This document shows positions 34,666-44,930 of a DNA stretch of 64,000 nucleotides, piece by piece. Made by a program: the position numbers and the translations under genes. How positions within the stretch are numbered: position 1 is the stretch's first letter; the number at the start of each line of letters is the position of its first letter. The notes beneath the pieces are model-generated. The model was not told the DNA's origin. It did not search any database and was given only the letters and a program-made list of their open reading frames with translations. Origin of the DNA: Effrenium voratum (taxonomy: Eukaryota; Sar; Dinophyceae; Suessiales; Symbiodiniaceae); assembly GCA_963377175.1 (NCBI GenBank), contig CAUJNA010003791.1, positions 269,501-333,500 of the forward strand, given 5' to 3'.

Positions 34666-34864
34666 CTCGGACGAGCTGCTCGAAGCGGTCGCATTCTTGC
34701 TTGGCATCTGCTGCGGAAATCTGAAGTGCTTGAATTTCCTCCGTGCTCGTCTTCAGCTTGCGCTGCAAGTCCAACAACTCTGCTTTCCTCTCCTCTGCCG
34801 CACTGCTCATGCTTTGCCTGGCCTCCTCCTCAGCAGCTTGTTGATGCCGCAGCTGCTGCAGCTC
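34666..34864 (-). CDS. Coiled-coil gene, exon
   Basis: 66 codons plus one base, phase 0 start after TCTCCAAAAG, with a GC-type donor (GAG|GCTGTA). It reads ELQQLRHQQAAEEEARQSMS, SAAEERKAELLDLQRKLKTS and TEEIQALQISAADAKQECDR. Continuous heptads with charged outer positions; no proline. The product is probably a structural or tethering coiled coil, location unknown. Confidence 0.75.
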
Positions 34865-35027
34865 CTTTTGGAGAAAAAACAACAACGCTTAGGAACATTA
34901 CCCCCATCAAATTTGGGCATCCTCCCAGACAGAAAACGACTCTGTATGTAGTTGCAAGTGTCTGCGGGACGATCAACATTCCCGTGTCCTGAAATGGCCA
35001 TTTTCGCGAAAGAAAACAATATTACGC

Positions 35028-35115
35028 GAATCTTTCGTAGAATCGCAGTGCAGCATTAGCTTCCAGAGTCGACAAAGCACCCTTTCGCATTGCCGGATGG
35101 ACAGCAGCAACTTTT
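35028..35115 (-). CDS. Coiled-coil gene, exon
   Basis: 29 codons between TTTTTTTTCTACAG and a GCGTAA donor: VAAVHPAMRKGALSTLEANA, then ALRFYERF. The phase matches both neighbours, the main reason for this frame over a competing one. It contains HP, a likely break in the coil. Confidence 0.6.
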
Positions 35116-35453
35116 CTGTAGAAAAAAAAGGACAACTCATGACAAGGTGCTGGCACAGCGCAAAGGGCAAACTTCAAAAACGTGCTTCTGCAGCTCCGGC
35201 TTTCATGTCGCAACTCGTGGGAAGACTGGTTCAAGCCTAGCAAACGGCATTTCAGGACTGGTCAGAAACGCTTGCTTGGGAACGCGCTAACGCGCCAAGC
35301 AGGGAATGAAATCTTGTCTTTCTTGCTGAGCAAACATCGAAGTGCAGGGTGCCAGAATTGGGCGATCCTGTCCGTTGATGCCGAGGCTGGTTGTATGTGC
35401 TGCATGTAATACACACCGACATAAGCCTTTGCGCCTTACGCATTGCTTTCCAC

Positions 35454-35625
35454 CTGCGTAGAGCCAACGCAAGGCGCATTGGCTCATTCTCCGCATCTGT
35501 CAAGAGAAGCCGGGCCTGCGTCGCCAAGGCCAATCGGCTCTGCAGCCCCGCGATCTCCGTTTGCGCATCTTTGAAGCTGTCACTGGACCGGGCACGCTCC
35601 TCTCCCAGGGCTGCTTCCAGCAGAT
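35454..35625 (-). CDS. Coiled-coil gene, exon
   Basis: Acceptor GAGGCAGAG, donor GTGGAA. It reads LLEAALGEERARSSDSFKDA, QTEIAGLQSRLALATQARLL and TDAENEPMRLALALR. Start phase 2 accepts the single base left by the exon at 35,795. Good codon bias throughout. Confidence 0.7.
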
Positions 35626-35794
35626 CTCTGCCTCAGTGCAGTGAGGTTGAAGCGCTGAACGTGGTCGTTGTCATGACGATTCTGAGCAAAAAAACGCAGA
35701 ATATGTTACTCTTGTTCTTTTTTGTTCCGTTGGAAAAAAACAAATCGGGTTTACAAACGGCCAAACGGACTCCCAGCACAAAAAGCCAAGCTGC

Positions 35795-36108
35795 CTTCCC
35801 TCAGGTTGGCAATCTCTTTCGCCACAGCATCTTTGTCTAGCAGCAAACCCTTGATCTGCCCGGCAAGCTCTTCTCTTTCCCTCTCACGAAGCTCTTGCTG
35901 GGCTGCGAAGAGCCTCTCCTGTTCTTTCTGCTCTCGCTCCATGAGATCCTTCTGTGCCTGCAGTGCGCGCGCCGCCTCCGCCCGCTCTTGGCTCAGTTCC
36001 TCCGAGGCAGTTGTGCCCGCGGCAGTCAGGGCAGCTTCCGCGGCCCCCAACTGCTGCTTCAAGCGCTCAGCAAGGCATTGCCGCTCTTGAAGCGACGCCC
36101 GTTCTTTC
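35795..36108 (-). CDS. Coiled-coil gene, largest exon
   Basis: About 104 codons after GGGTCGCTCAG, with a GC donor (GAAG|GCAGCT). It reads KERASLQERQCLAERLKQQL, AAEAALTAAGTTASEELSQE, AEAARALQAQKDLMEREQKE and QERLFAAQQELREREREELA, then GLLLDKDAVAKEIANLRE. The E/R/Q-rich centre is a long uninterrupted coiled coil. Short matches to myosin or kinesin tails would be expected by composition alone and should not be read as homology. Confidence 0.75.
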
Positions 36109-36295
36109 CTGAGCGACCCAAGGATTCATGAAGAAGACATGAGAATTTCGGCATCTTTGACTGAGATCTTGCTTCAATCACATCAGCACCCGTGCGTAGG
36201 ACCTCGTCCTGGAAACCAGAACTACTTAGCGACTCATGCTCAGCGCCCCGTGCCGCACCCCCTTGCCGCACCCCATCTACTCAAGCGCCTGACGC

Positions 36296-36399
36296 CTGAG
36301 ATTTCCTTCGCCAAGCTGCTGGAGCTGCCTCTGTGCTTCCTCCAGCTCTTGCTGACGCCCCTCCTTCTCCGCGGCGGCCGTGTCGCGGTTCCCCAACTC
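36296..36399 (-). CDS. Coiled-coil gene, exon
   Basis: 34 codons plus two bases, phase 0, between GGTCACAG and a GC donor (CTCAG|GCGTCA). It reads ELGNRDTAAAEKEGRQQELE, then EAQRQLQQLGEGNL. The intron on its upstream side (36,400-36,607) holds a foldback element. Confidence 0.7.
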
Positions 36400-36472
36400 C
36401 TGTGACCAGATCCCAACGAACGGCTCTGACCCCTTGGCTCCTCGGCACGGGAATGGTTTTGGGCACATCCAT

Positions 36473-36585
36473 GTGTCCTTGTTGGTTGAATTGGCTAGAA
36501 AAATAGATGGGTTTCGATTCCTGGTTTTCCTGGTGGTTTAATCATCTACCAGGGAAACCCATCTATTTCCAACCTAAAAGGACAC
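36473..36585. mobile_element. Foldback element, family 4, filling a small intron
   Basis: The ends are inverted copies: GTGTCCTT.TTGGTTG...AAATAGATGGGTTTC at the left, and its complement, GTGTCCTTTTAGGTTG then AAATAGATGGGTTTC, at the right. The left arm has an extra 11 bp. The element takes up more than half of the 208-bp intron between exons 36,608-36,680 and 36,296-36,399. Confidence 0.7.
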
Positions 36586-36607
36586 CTATGGGGTTGAGTC
36601 TCGGATC

Positions 36608-36680
36608 CTGGCGGATGGCCTCCACCAAGGAGCGCTCCGAGCACACCGCGCCTTGCAGCGCCTCGACCTCCTGGAGGTGC
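36608..36680 (-). CDS. Coiled-coil gene, exon
   Basis: 24 codons after CGACGCCGCAG, ending CAG before GATCCG, a GA-type donor. It reads HLQEVEALQGAVCSERSLVE, then AIRQ. Phase fits both neighbours. Confidence 0.65.
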
Positions 36681-36931
36681 CTGCGGCGTCGCTTCAAAAA
36701 CCACGCGACATGTTTCGGACTCTGACATACTGTGGATGGACGAAATCCATTTCGCACCACCTCAGAAGCCCTGGAATGTTGATTCCCCGGCAAATACCAA
36801 CAAACAATGGTGGCTCACGGTTGCTTAGGTGCAGGATTCCGTCCCTCCACAGCAGGGGCCGTTTGTCCCACAACCGGTTGAAGTTAACTTGGGCACCGGA
36901 TTTTGCGTCTGGCCATTCCAAGCCGGGATGC

Positions 36932-37110
36932 CTGGCTCGCTGCTCGGCGAGCTGGGACTGCAAAGCTTCAGCCTTCTGCCTCCAGGCAGCGAGGCCTTGC
37001 TCCGCCTGGGATGAAGTTTGCCGCGCAGAGGACGCCTCCTCCGCCTGCCGGCCCAGCTGGTCCCTCAAGAGCTGCACCTCCTGCTCCATCCGGCCTTGCC
37101 GCGACTCCGC
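36932..37110 (-). CDS. Coiled-coil gene, exon
   Basis: 59 codons plus two bases, after TTTCGGTGAG and before a GC donor (GCCAG|GCATCC). It reads AESRQGRMEQEVQLLRDQLG, RQAEEASSARQTSSQAEQGL and AWRQKAEALQSQLAEQRA. Clear heptads. Confidence 0.75.
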
Positions 37111-37406
37111 CTCACCGAAACATGTTGCCACAGGGGTGTCGGCAGTGCGGAATTGCAGAAGGCTTGAAAGCCAAGCATCTGGAGTGTCTTCCGTACTTGC
37201 TTTGTGCTCGCAATTATAAAATAATTTTCAACACACCACAAAACCAACAATACCACTGCACGGACACAAACGTCGGAAACTGCGCTTCAACCAAGCAAAG
37301 CGAACACATGAAACACATTTCGCAAGCACAAGCCATCAGCCTTCAAAGCATCTGATTTCATACCACTACCAGGGGCAAAGTTTAAGATGCCAAACGCGCA
37401 AGTTGC

Positions 37407-37565
37407 CTGGATCAGCAGAAGCTGAAGCTGCCCGGCTTTCTGCTGGGCCTCCGTTCTCCGCTCAGCTTCTTCCTTTGCTTCAGCAAGGAGCCGCTCTTTG
37501 TCCCTGGACAGCACAGCAGCTGCAGCGCTCTCCGAGGCGAGGCTTCGCTTCAGCACCTCCAGACC
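37407..37565 (-). CDS. Coiled-coil gene, exon
   Basis: 53 codons in phase 0 on both sides, after TGTTTTGATTTCAG (a good acceptor) and before GCAACT. It reads GLEVLKRSLASESAAAAVLS, RDKERLLAEAKEEAERRTEA and QQKAGQLQLLLIQ. Confidence 0.75.
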
Positions 37566-38924
37566 CTGAAATCAAAACAGGCCATGTGACGTGAACAACA
37601 CTTGCCTCTTGCGTGATCCAAAGATGCATAGATGATACAGCAATAGAGGGCAAGACCACGCACACTCACAATGCTTCTATGTATCTATTCTCTACTTGCT
37701 ATTCCTTTGCCGAACTAGCAGCTCAACATGTCTGTGATTATGACCTTCGCTGGCAAACTTATCATCCACATTTTGTGTGTAGGAATCATTTGACGTGTCA
37801 ATGAGTCAAAAGATAAATGTAGAACCTTGGGTTCTTGTGACAAAGTGAGAACCATCTTCAAATCGATGAGGAAACCCTGTTGCTCTCAACTGAGCGAGCA
37901 ACACTGTCCCTTCAGGTCAAATGGAGAGCAGCCAGTCTGTTCCTTCCTATTGGCTGTACATTCCGAAGCCACTGGACCGCTTTCCCATGGTTTGAGATGT
38001 GATATGTGAAAGGTCAAGGGGAAATCACCGCAAGCCGGCTAGACATTTCCGTTTCATTACAAAACGCCAGTCATTGAGTCAAGGGCAGACAATAGAATAG
38101 TGTGCTGCGTTGATTCGGTGCAGTGGCTGGTTGAAGAGTACTGCAGTTATCTTGACGCGTTGCCTTACCAACCTACAGCGGAGCTTCAGGGCGGGTATCT
38201 GGCAGAACATGCTGTTGCCTTCAGACTTCCTGTCAAGTACATGTTAGTCTATCAGTGGCTGGGAGGAAATCCTTTGAAGCAATTTGTCACCAAAGACCCA
38301 CAAGCCTATACAGCAGAAGCAAGCAAATATCCCGCTGGCCCTCAAGCAACTCCACGACAACTTTGAGTGTCCTCTTTCGAAATCCAATCAGATGGGAGGC
38401 AATCACTTCTCTGGCTGCAAATATGCTGTCCTTGGTCTGCTGCAAGTTTCGGCCCTGACAAACGTCCCCTCCTCCTTTTTAGAGCAAACATCTGACATGG
38501 TACCCATTAGCATTCAACAGTTACACTTTGTCATTATCCGAAGCAAAACACTGAAACATTATCTGCAAGTGCATTGAGCATTGCAATGCATTCCGCCGTT
38601 GGTCTGACATAGTCTAGCCCGAGTATCATTGCTTCACAGAAAGCATAGAATTTGCACAGCTTGGAACGCGTCTAGTGCACAAGGATTTGCAAAGACTGGA
38701 TTGGTTTGGGCCAAGTTCACATAGGCTCTGACATAGATCAACCATACACACATTACACTCAAACACACAAGTTCAAAAACAACTCCTGTCCAGCCTTCGT
38801 GAAAGGATAAATGCTGAGAACGGCCCAGTTCCAAGCAACACCTTGACATGAGACACCAAACCAAATTCAACATGGCGAAATCCAGCGGTCCGGTGGCAAC
38901 AGCTGGCGCAATGTCAAGCCCGAT
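37566..38924. other. Intron, no exon seen
   Basis: A 1.5-kb intron of the coiled-coil gene by the phased model. Open frames on either strand lack codon bias. The last part leads into a long palindrome. Confidence 0.5.
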
Positions 38925-39013
38925 GCCAACTGGTGCCGCAAGGAAACCAAGAAGCCAAGCACTGCAATGATTGCAGTTGTTGGCTTCTGGGTTTCCTTGC
39001 GGCATCAGTTGGC
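38925..39013. repeat. Near-perfect 89-bp palindrome
   Basis: Two 44-bp arms (38,925-38,968 and 38,970-39,013) match as inverted repeats at 40 of 44 positions around a single central base. Arm ends read GCCAACTGGTGCCGCAAGG and its complement. It lies in an intron 58 bp from the next exon. With no loop, extrusion as a cruciform or a hairpin in RNA is likely. Confidence 0.9.
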
Positions 39014-39070
39014 TGGCAATGTGGTGTCACAACCCCAACTGTAAACACTGTCCGACAAACCGCTACCGGC

Positions 39071-39166
39071 CTTGCCAAGCTCCTCCAAAGACTTCTGGGC
39101 CGTACTCAGCTGCAGCGCCAAAGCTCCGCACTTGGACCGCTCCAAGCGCAGCAGCTGCTGCTGCTC
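39071..39166 (-). CDS. Coiled-coil gene, exon
   Basis: 32 codons, phase 0 to 0, after GCTGACCGCCAG and before GCCGGT. It reads EQQQLLRLERSKCGALALQL, then STAQKSLEELGK. Good codon bias and heptads. Confidence 0.7.
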
Positions 39167-39236
39167 CTGGCGGTCAGCACGAGATGCGTGATGTATGATG
39201 AGGCACCTGCATATTTATACATATGTGTGTGCATGT

Positions 39237-39522
39237 GCATACATACATACATACATTACAATACCATACAATACATTACATTACAATACACTACATTACA
39301 TTACATTGCATTACATACATACATTACATTACACTACACTATACTGCATTACATTACATTACAATACACTACACTACATTACATTACAATACACTACATT
39401 ATATTACATTACATTACATTACATTCATACATACATACATTACACACACATATACATATACACACACACGCGTGCTGTGCATACTATATACATCAATGTG
39501 TATATATATATACAACCACGCA
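39237..39522. repeat. ATTAC/ATAC pentamer-tetramer microsatellite
   Basis: ATACATAC, then ATTACATTAC and CACTACATTAC variants for about 200 bp, then CA and TATATA runs. Confidence 0.95.
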
Positions 39523-40813
39523 CCCCCCTCAAAACAACAACGCGCCTGCTTCTTCTGTAGGGAAGGTCAGGTCACTTTAGACACATTACCAAAAGTGGGC
39601 ACATTTCTAAAATGTTGGCAGGCTTGCGCAAATGATTCATCATACTTTACCACCCATATAGATATGTGTTGCTTCTACTTTCTTGCAGGCTGTCTATGTC
39701 ATTCCTCCCCCAGATTCTTTTTTCAATCATTTCATACATATGATGGTCATAAACAAAATCTATCTCAACACAAGTTACTTTGAACATAGCATCAGAAGCA
39801 ATTCTAGGTAAAGTGTAAAAGCAAAGTTAGGCAATTTGAAATAATAAACAGTATAGCCCCTAATATTGCATTTCATGCAGCTTTGAAGTTTGCAAACGTG
39901 TAAGTCAATCATAACACATCTGTTGTCAAATGGGAATCGTGATGTTCTCTCATATGTTTCAGGTTAACGTGTGTCCCATAGTCTTCTTCACTGATGCTTC
40001 CTCACTCAATTGACTGTAAAACATCTCTGAAAGAGTACCGGCACACAAGGGTGTAAACAAGCAAACAATACCTCTACTGCGTCGCCTACGCATGTTCGAT
40101 TTCTCATCTGAACTCATGTGCAACACCCTCTTCGTCCTTCAATTTTCAAACCTGCACCCATACCAAAACATCTGTTACGCATCGTCCATCTCCCATCTCA
40201 ACTCGTCTGCGAATCCCCCCCTTCGTCTGTCAGATCACAACCCTTGGCCAATACCAAAAGATCTGCTCACATCGTATATGCCTTGACCAATGCCAAGCTG
40301 CCTGCAAAACAACTAGTTTCACTGAACGAAATCTGTTCTGAATAAAGCCTGTTAAAAAGCATGCAAATCACCGGTATTTACAGTGTTATTTACCGCGCAC
40401 GAGTCCAAAAGGACAATAAGGTGCACACCCAAACAGGAATGACTGAAAGTCACGCTTTCAAGCATCTTGGAACCAAACGTGCTTTAAAGCGCTGAAAAAC
40501 GCGTTGTGGGTGCCCAGTACTGGATTCAAGATTCTAGATCTGTCCTGGGAATGATGAACCTTAGATCCAACAGAGCTTTCAAGTGGGCACAGCTAAAGGC
40601 TCAAATGTGGGGTGCCTGAAAAGAAACGGGAAATCACGAATAGTACTGCCAATACCATGAGCCTCTCTTGGGGCATGTTTGGTTTTGCATTTTTTGGGGC
40701 CGGGGCTACCATAATACATATATATATATATATAAACTATACGTGTGCAACAGTCAGCATGTACGTATCATATTAGGCATACTTGTCCAAACACATGACG
40801 CAATAGAGACATC
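39523..40813. other. Intron, no exon seen
   Basis: Mostly A/T-richer intron without codon bias. A TATATA run lies at 40,717-40,734. Confidence 0.5.
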
Positions 40814-40943
40814 TTGCGAAGCACTTCGGTCCTTGAGATGCAGCTCGGAAGTTTGGGCGGCCTCTCGCGCCTGTGCTTTGCTCGCCTCCAAGTCTTTGAG
40901 CTGCTTCTCCCAGCGGCTCTTCTCCCCAGTGCTAGCGACATTC
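40814..40943 (-). CDS. Coiled-coil gene, exon
   Basis: 43 codons after TTCGGCGCCAG and before GATGTC (GA-type donor). It reads NVASTGEKSRWEKQLKDLEA, then SKAQAREAAQTSELHLKDRS and ASQ. Phase fits both neighbours. Confidence 0.7.
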
Positions 40944-40957
40944 CTGGCGCCGAAGCA

Positions 40958-41062
40958 TGAGGGGTAAATGGGAAACCCCTCCATTCTCTGGGAATCATGG
41001 CAAATTTGAAGCTGTTGTTCTAGAGGGTAAACCCTCCACTTTCCAGGGGGAATCATGGACGA
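40958..41062. repeat. Two-copy direct repeat, GGGAATCATGG
   Basis: GAGGGGTAAATGGGAAACCC...GGGAATCATGG is followed about 74 bp later by GAGGGTAAACCC...GGGGAATCATGG. Confidence 0.65.
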
Positions 41063-41253
41063 CCTCTGCCGCGTTTGTGGCGTGCCCTTGCGACCCACTG
41101 CACAACGACGGGTGGAAACCAACTTTTGCGCCATCTCAGTGGTTGTGAGGCGCAGCTGCCATGATATTTGCCCCCCTCGGAAATACCATTGTGATCCACT
41201 GCACTGATCAATCACACCATCAAGGAATATTGTGCCTAGAGCACAGCGCTCAC

Positions 41254-41296
41254 CTGAAAACTCGCGCCCGGAGCAATCCCAGCTGCAGCCAAGAGG
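41254..41296 (-). CDS. Coiled-coil gene, short exon
   Basis: 43 bases between AGCAGAGTCAG and GTGAGC, an excellent donor. It reads SWLQLGLLRARVF with split codons at both ends that fit neighbouring phases. A different start with a second frame (SQLAEQQSQ) is possible but breaks the phase. Confidence 0.5.
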
Positions 41297-41473
41297 CTGA
41301 CTCTGCTGCTCTGCAAGCTGACTCCTTAAACAACGTAGCATTCACTGAATTTGCTGAACAAGCTTGTTTGAACTGATCTCACCTATACTCATCAAGCTCG
41401 AGTCTAATTGGCTCACCCTAAAAAAGTTGAAGATTTAACTGAACCTGAAGCACCTCTCATTCTCCAGCAACAC

Positions 41474-41582
41474 CTGACTCAAGGCATTGCTGCCGCAGCG
41501 TCTGGAGCCGTGTGCTATCCTTCTTGAGCTGGGCACAAATCTCGTCCAGCTCTTGGTAGCGATGTTGGAGCGAGAGCAGCTC
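41474..41582 (-). CDS. Coiled-coil gene, exon
   Basis: 36 codons plus one base after TTTGCACTGGCCAG and before GTGTTG. It reads ELLSLQHRYQELDEICAQLK, then KDSTRLQTLRQQCLES. Strong heptads. Confidence 0.7.
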
Positions 41583-42009
41583 CTGGCCAGTGCAAAGCAA
41601 ACAGTAGCATCTGACAACATTCATTGAACGCCGTTCACCTTGTCCAAATTCCGGCGCGGACACGTGTCAGGAGACGGCGACTGCTCGCACCCACCAGTTT
41701 GGACGAAGTCTCCTGTAGGACATTTGTGGCTCATTGTTCCTACAGTAGCCAGCTACTATCCCGAAGCTTCCGTTGTAGCCAGGGCGAGATTTTGCACTAG
41801 AATTGAGGTTCTTCGGTGGCTTTGCCTCCGCAAACACACACCAAGGCAGGCTCATATATGTCCCCATCCCTGACTCATTCCCGTGGCCGCCATAGTGAGC
41901 GCGTTCAACAGCCCGTGTCTTCAACTTCGATGGCTTGAAGGTAAAATCAGCGTCGACAGCCCCACAGGTTTTCAACGACTGAAAACCCCACGGGTTTTGG
42001 ATCTCTTTC

Positions 42010-42082
42010 CTGGCGGTCTGCCGCGGCCATGCCGGTGACGCTCGCGTAGTTCCGCTGCAGCGCCTGGAAGGCGCGGCTTTGC
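42010..42082 (-). CDS. Coiled-coil gene, exon
   Basis: After GCATTCCGAG and before GAAAGA (GA-type donor). It reads QSRAFQALQRNYASVTGMAA, then ADRQ, with nearly every third position G or C. Confidence 0.65.
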
Positions 42083-42462
42083 CTCGGAATGCGCAAAAGA
42101 ACGCGCCGAAGACGCCTTACGCCTTACCCATCCGTTTTCTCCAGCCCCGAACATTCCCTGCATTCATACCACGTACTCAACACGATAGCATGACGAAGCA
42201 AACACAGCTCATGACTGCGCATGTTATGCAAATCGCTAATAACACTTACAGCATCAGATTCAGCTCCGGAACTCTCTATCAGTAGTCCTTCCGTTGTATT
42301 CACCCTGCAAGCAGGGCAAATCGTGTTGAGCCCTTAAGGGTGTCTGAAAATCGGGATCTTCCGAGTGCTCTCTTTTCCGGGTTTCCTTTTGAACCCCCCA
42401 AAAAACCGTTTTGAGTAAACCACCGGCGGGTTTCCTTTTCCTTCCGTTTCCCTCGAGGCGAC

Positions 42463-42536
42463 TTGTTTTGGGGTCGGCCGCTGCGGCCGAGCGACTCCTC
42501 CAAGTCTGCGCGGACCCGCAGCTCGCCCCTCAGGTC
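42463..42536 (-). CDS. Coiled-coil gene, most upstream phased exon
   Basis: 24 codons plus two bases after GACCCGCTGAG and before GTCGCC. It reads DLRGELRVRADLEESLGRSG, then RPQN. Earlier exons of this gene should lie upstream; the satellite array at 43-45 kb would then be in an intron. Confidence 0.65.
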
Positions 42537-43048
42537 CTCAGCGGGTCTAAAGTCGGACCACTCCAAATGCTTCCGTGTGGGTCCTTGTTGCCTAGGTTGC
42601 CTTTAGCGCGACTTGCTTTCGGTCCTGTGCACGGCAGAGCAGTGCAGCATGCCGGTACCATGGTTGCCTTTAACAGACAGGAATCAATTGTCCCAGGAAA
42701 GCATTGTGCTGCGTTTTGGCAGTTCGGCTTTTATCCTTGTCCCAGGGTTTGATGCCTTGCGCATCACGCACCAACTCGAGATTCCCGCAGTGTGACTTCT
42801 GTCAGCACAAAGAACCTTTCTGCGGACCATTTACCAAAACTCCGGGAAACCGAAGCAGAGCCCCAGGCAAAAGGTCGTCAACTGAGGGAACTTCCCCCCC
42901 GGGCTTGTTTGTTCTCGTTTCGTTTCGTCGCGCTTTTCTGGTTGCACTGCTCTGACTAGCAAATACACACGGGAATACATATACACATACACACATATAT
43001 GTGAGGAGCGGACGAAACACTTTACTTGGCCCTAGTACTTTTTTGAAC

Positions 43049-44930
43049 GTTACCGTTTTTGGGGGAGACCTTATCGTTTTACAGTGTTTTCGAACTTTGG
43101 CAGAACCGGCTCGAAAATCGCAACTTTGTAGTACAAGTCTAGTACGCAAAGTACACTTCCGCATCTCCAGCTCGAAAATCGCAACTTTGTAGTTCAAGTC
43201 TAGTACGCGAAGTACACTTCCGCATCTCCAGCTCGAAAATCGCAACTTTGTAGTACAAGTCTAGTACGCGAAGTACACTTCCGCAGCTCCAGCTCGAAAA
43301 TCGCAACTTTGTACAAGTCTAGTACGCGAAGTACACTTCCGCAGCTCCAGCTCGAAAATCGCAACCGAAGTACACTTCCGCAGCTCCAGCTCGAAAATCG
43401 CAACTTTGTAGTACAAGTCTAGTACGCGAAGTACACTTCCGCAGCTCCAGCTCGAAAATCGCAACTTTGTAGTACAAGTCTAGTACACGAAGTACACTTC
43501 CGCAGCTCCAGATCGAAAGTCGCAACTTTGTAGTACAAGTCTAGTACGCGAAGTAAACTTCCGCAGCTCCAGCTCGAAAATCGCAACTTTGTATCACAAG
43601 TCTAGTACGGGAAGTACACTTCCGCAGCTCCAGCTCGAAAATCGCAACTTTGTAGTACAAGTCTAGTACGCGAAGTACACTTCCGCATCTCCAGCTCGAA
43701 AGCCGTCAGCTCGAAAATCGAAACTTTGTAGTACAAGTCTAATACGCGAAGTACACTTCCGCAGCTCCAGCTCGAAAATCGCAACTTTGTAGTACAAGTC
43801 TAGTACGCGAAGTACACTTCCGCAGCTCCAGCTCGAAAATCGCAACTTTGTAGTACAAGTCTAGTACGCGAAGTACACTTCCGCAGCTCCAGCTCGAAAA
43901 TCGCAACTTTGTAGTACAAGTCTAGTACGCGAAGTACACTTCCGCAGCTCCAGCTCGAAAATCGCAACTTTGTAGTACAATCTAGTACTTGCAAAGTACA
44001 GTTCCGCAGCTCCAGCTCGAAAATCGCAACTTTGTAGTACAAGTCTAGTACACGAAGTACACTTCCGCAGCTCCAGATCGAAAGTCGCAACTTTGTAGTA
44101 CAAGTCTAGTACGCGAAGTAAACTTCCGCAGCTCCAGCTCGAGAATCGCAACTTTGTAGTACAAGTCTAGCAAGCGAAGTACACTTCCGCATCTCCAGCT
44201 CGAAAATCGCAACTTTGTAGTACAAGTCTACACTTCTGCATCTCCAGCTCGAAAATCGCAACTTTGTAGTACAAGTCTAGTACACGAAGTACACTTCCGC
44301 ATCTTCAGCTCGAAAATCGAAACTTTGTAGTGCAAGTCTAGTACGCGAAGTACACTTCCACAGCTCCAGCTCGAAAATCGCGACTTTGTAGTACAAGTCT
44401 AGCTCGAAAATCGCAACTTTGTAGTACAAGTCTAGTACGCGAAGTACACTTCCGCATCTCCAGCTCGAAAATCGCAACTTTGTAGTTCAAGTCTAGTACG
44501 AGAAGTACACTTCCGCATCTCCAGCTCGAAAATCGCAACTTTGTAGTACAAGTCTAGTACGCGAAGTACACTTCCGCAGCTCCAGCTCGAAAATCGCAAC
44601 TTTGTAGTACAAGTCTACACTTCTGCATCTCCAGCTCGAAAATCGCAACTTTGTAGTACAAGTCTAGTACGCGAAGTTCACTTCCGCAGCTCCAGCTCGA
44701 AAATCGCAACTTCTCCAGCTCGAAAATCGCAACTTCTCAGTACAAGTGTCGCATTTACGAGGCACACCTTGGCAGCTCCAGCTCGAAAGTCGCGACTCGC
44801 CTTCTCGTTTTACGGTGGCCACGCAAGGGTCCCACCCTAGCTAAGTTGCAACTGCAGGGGTTATTATAGTGTCGTGTGTTAGCTAAGGGTTATCGCTTTT
44901 GGGGGAGACCTTATCGTTTTTCATGGTTTT
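43049..44930. repeat. 61-bp satellite array with flanking 42-bp direct repeats
   Basis: About 27 tandem copies of a 61-bp unit containing GCAGCTCCAGCTCGAAAATC, CAACTTTGTAGTACAAGTCT and AGTACGCGAAGTACACTTCC. Some units are shortened (near 43,365, 44,225, 44,395, 44,610). The array is bracketed by a 42-bp direct repeat at 43,049-43,090 and 44,889-44,930 (37 of 42 identical), core GGGGGAGACCTTATCG. Because 61 is not a multiple of 3, open frames shift through all three readings. They are not called as genes. Confidence 0.95.

Noticed and set aside
43200..44538. Repeated 60-96 residue frames (MRFSSWSCGSVLRVLDLYYK type)
   Set aside because: The 61-bp unit is not a multiple of three, so the same peptide arises in shifting frames. 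No splice or start context; best read as satellite.
43049..44930. CRISPR array
   Set aside because: Units are contiguous with no unique spacers, unit length is 61 bp, and the surrounding genome is eukaryotic.
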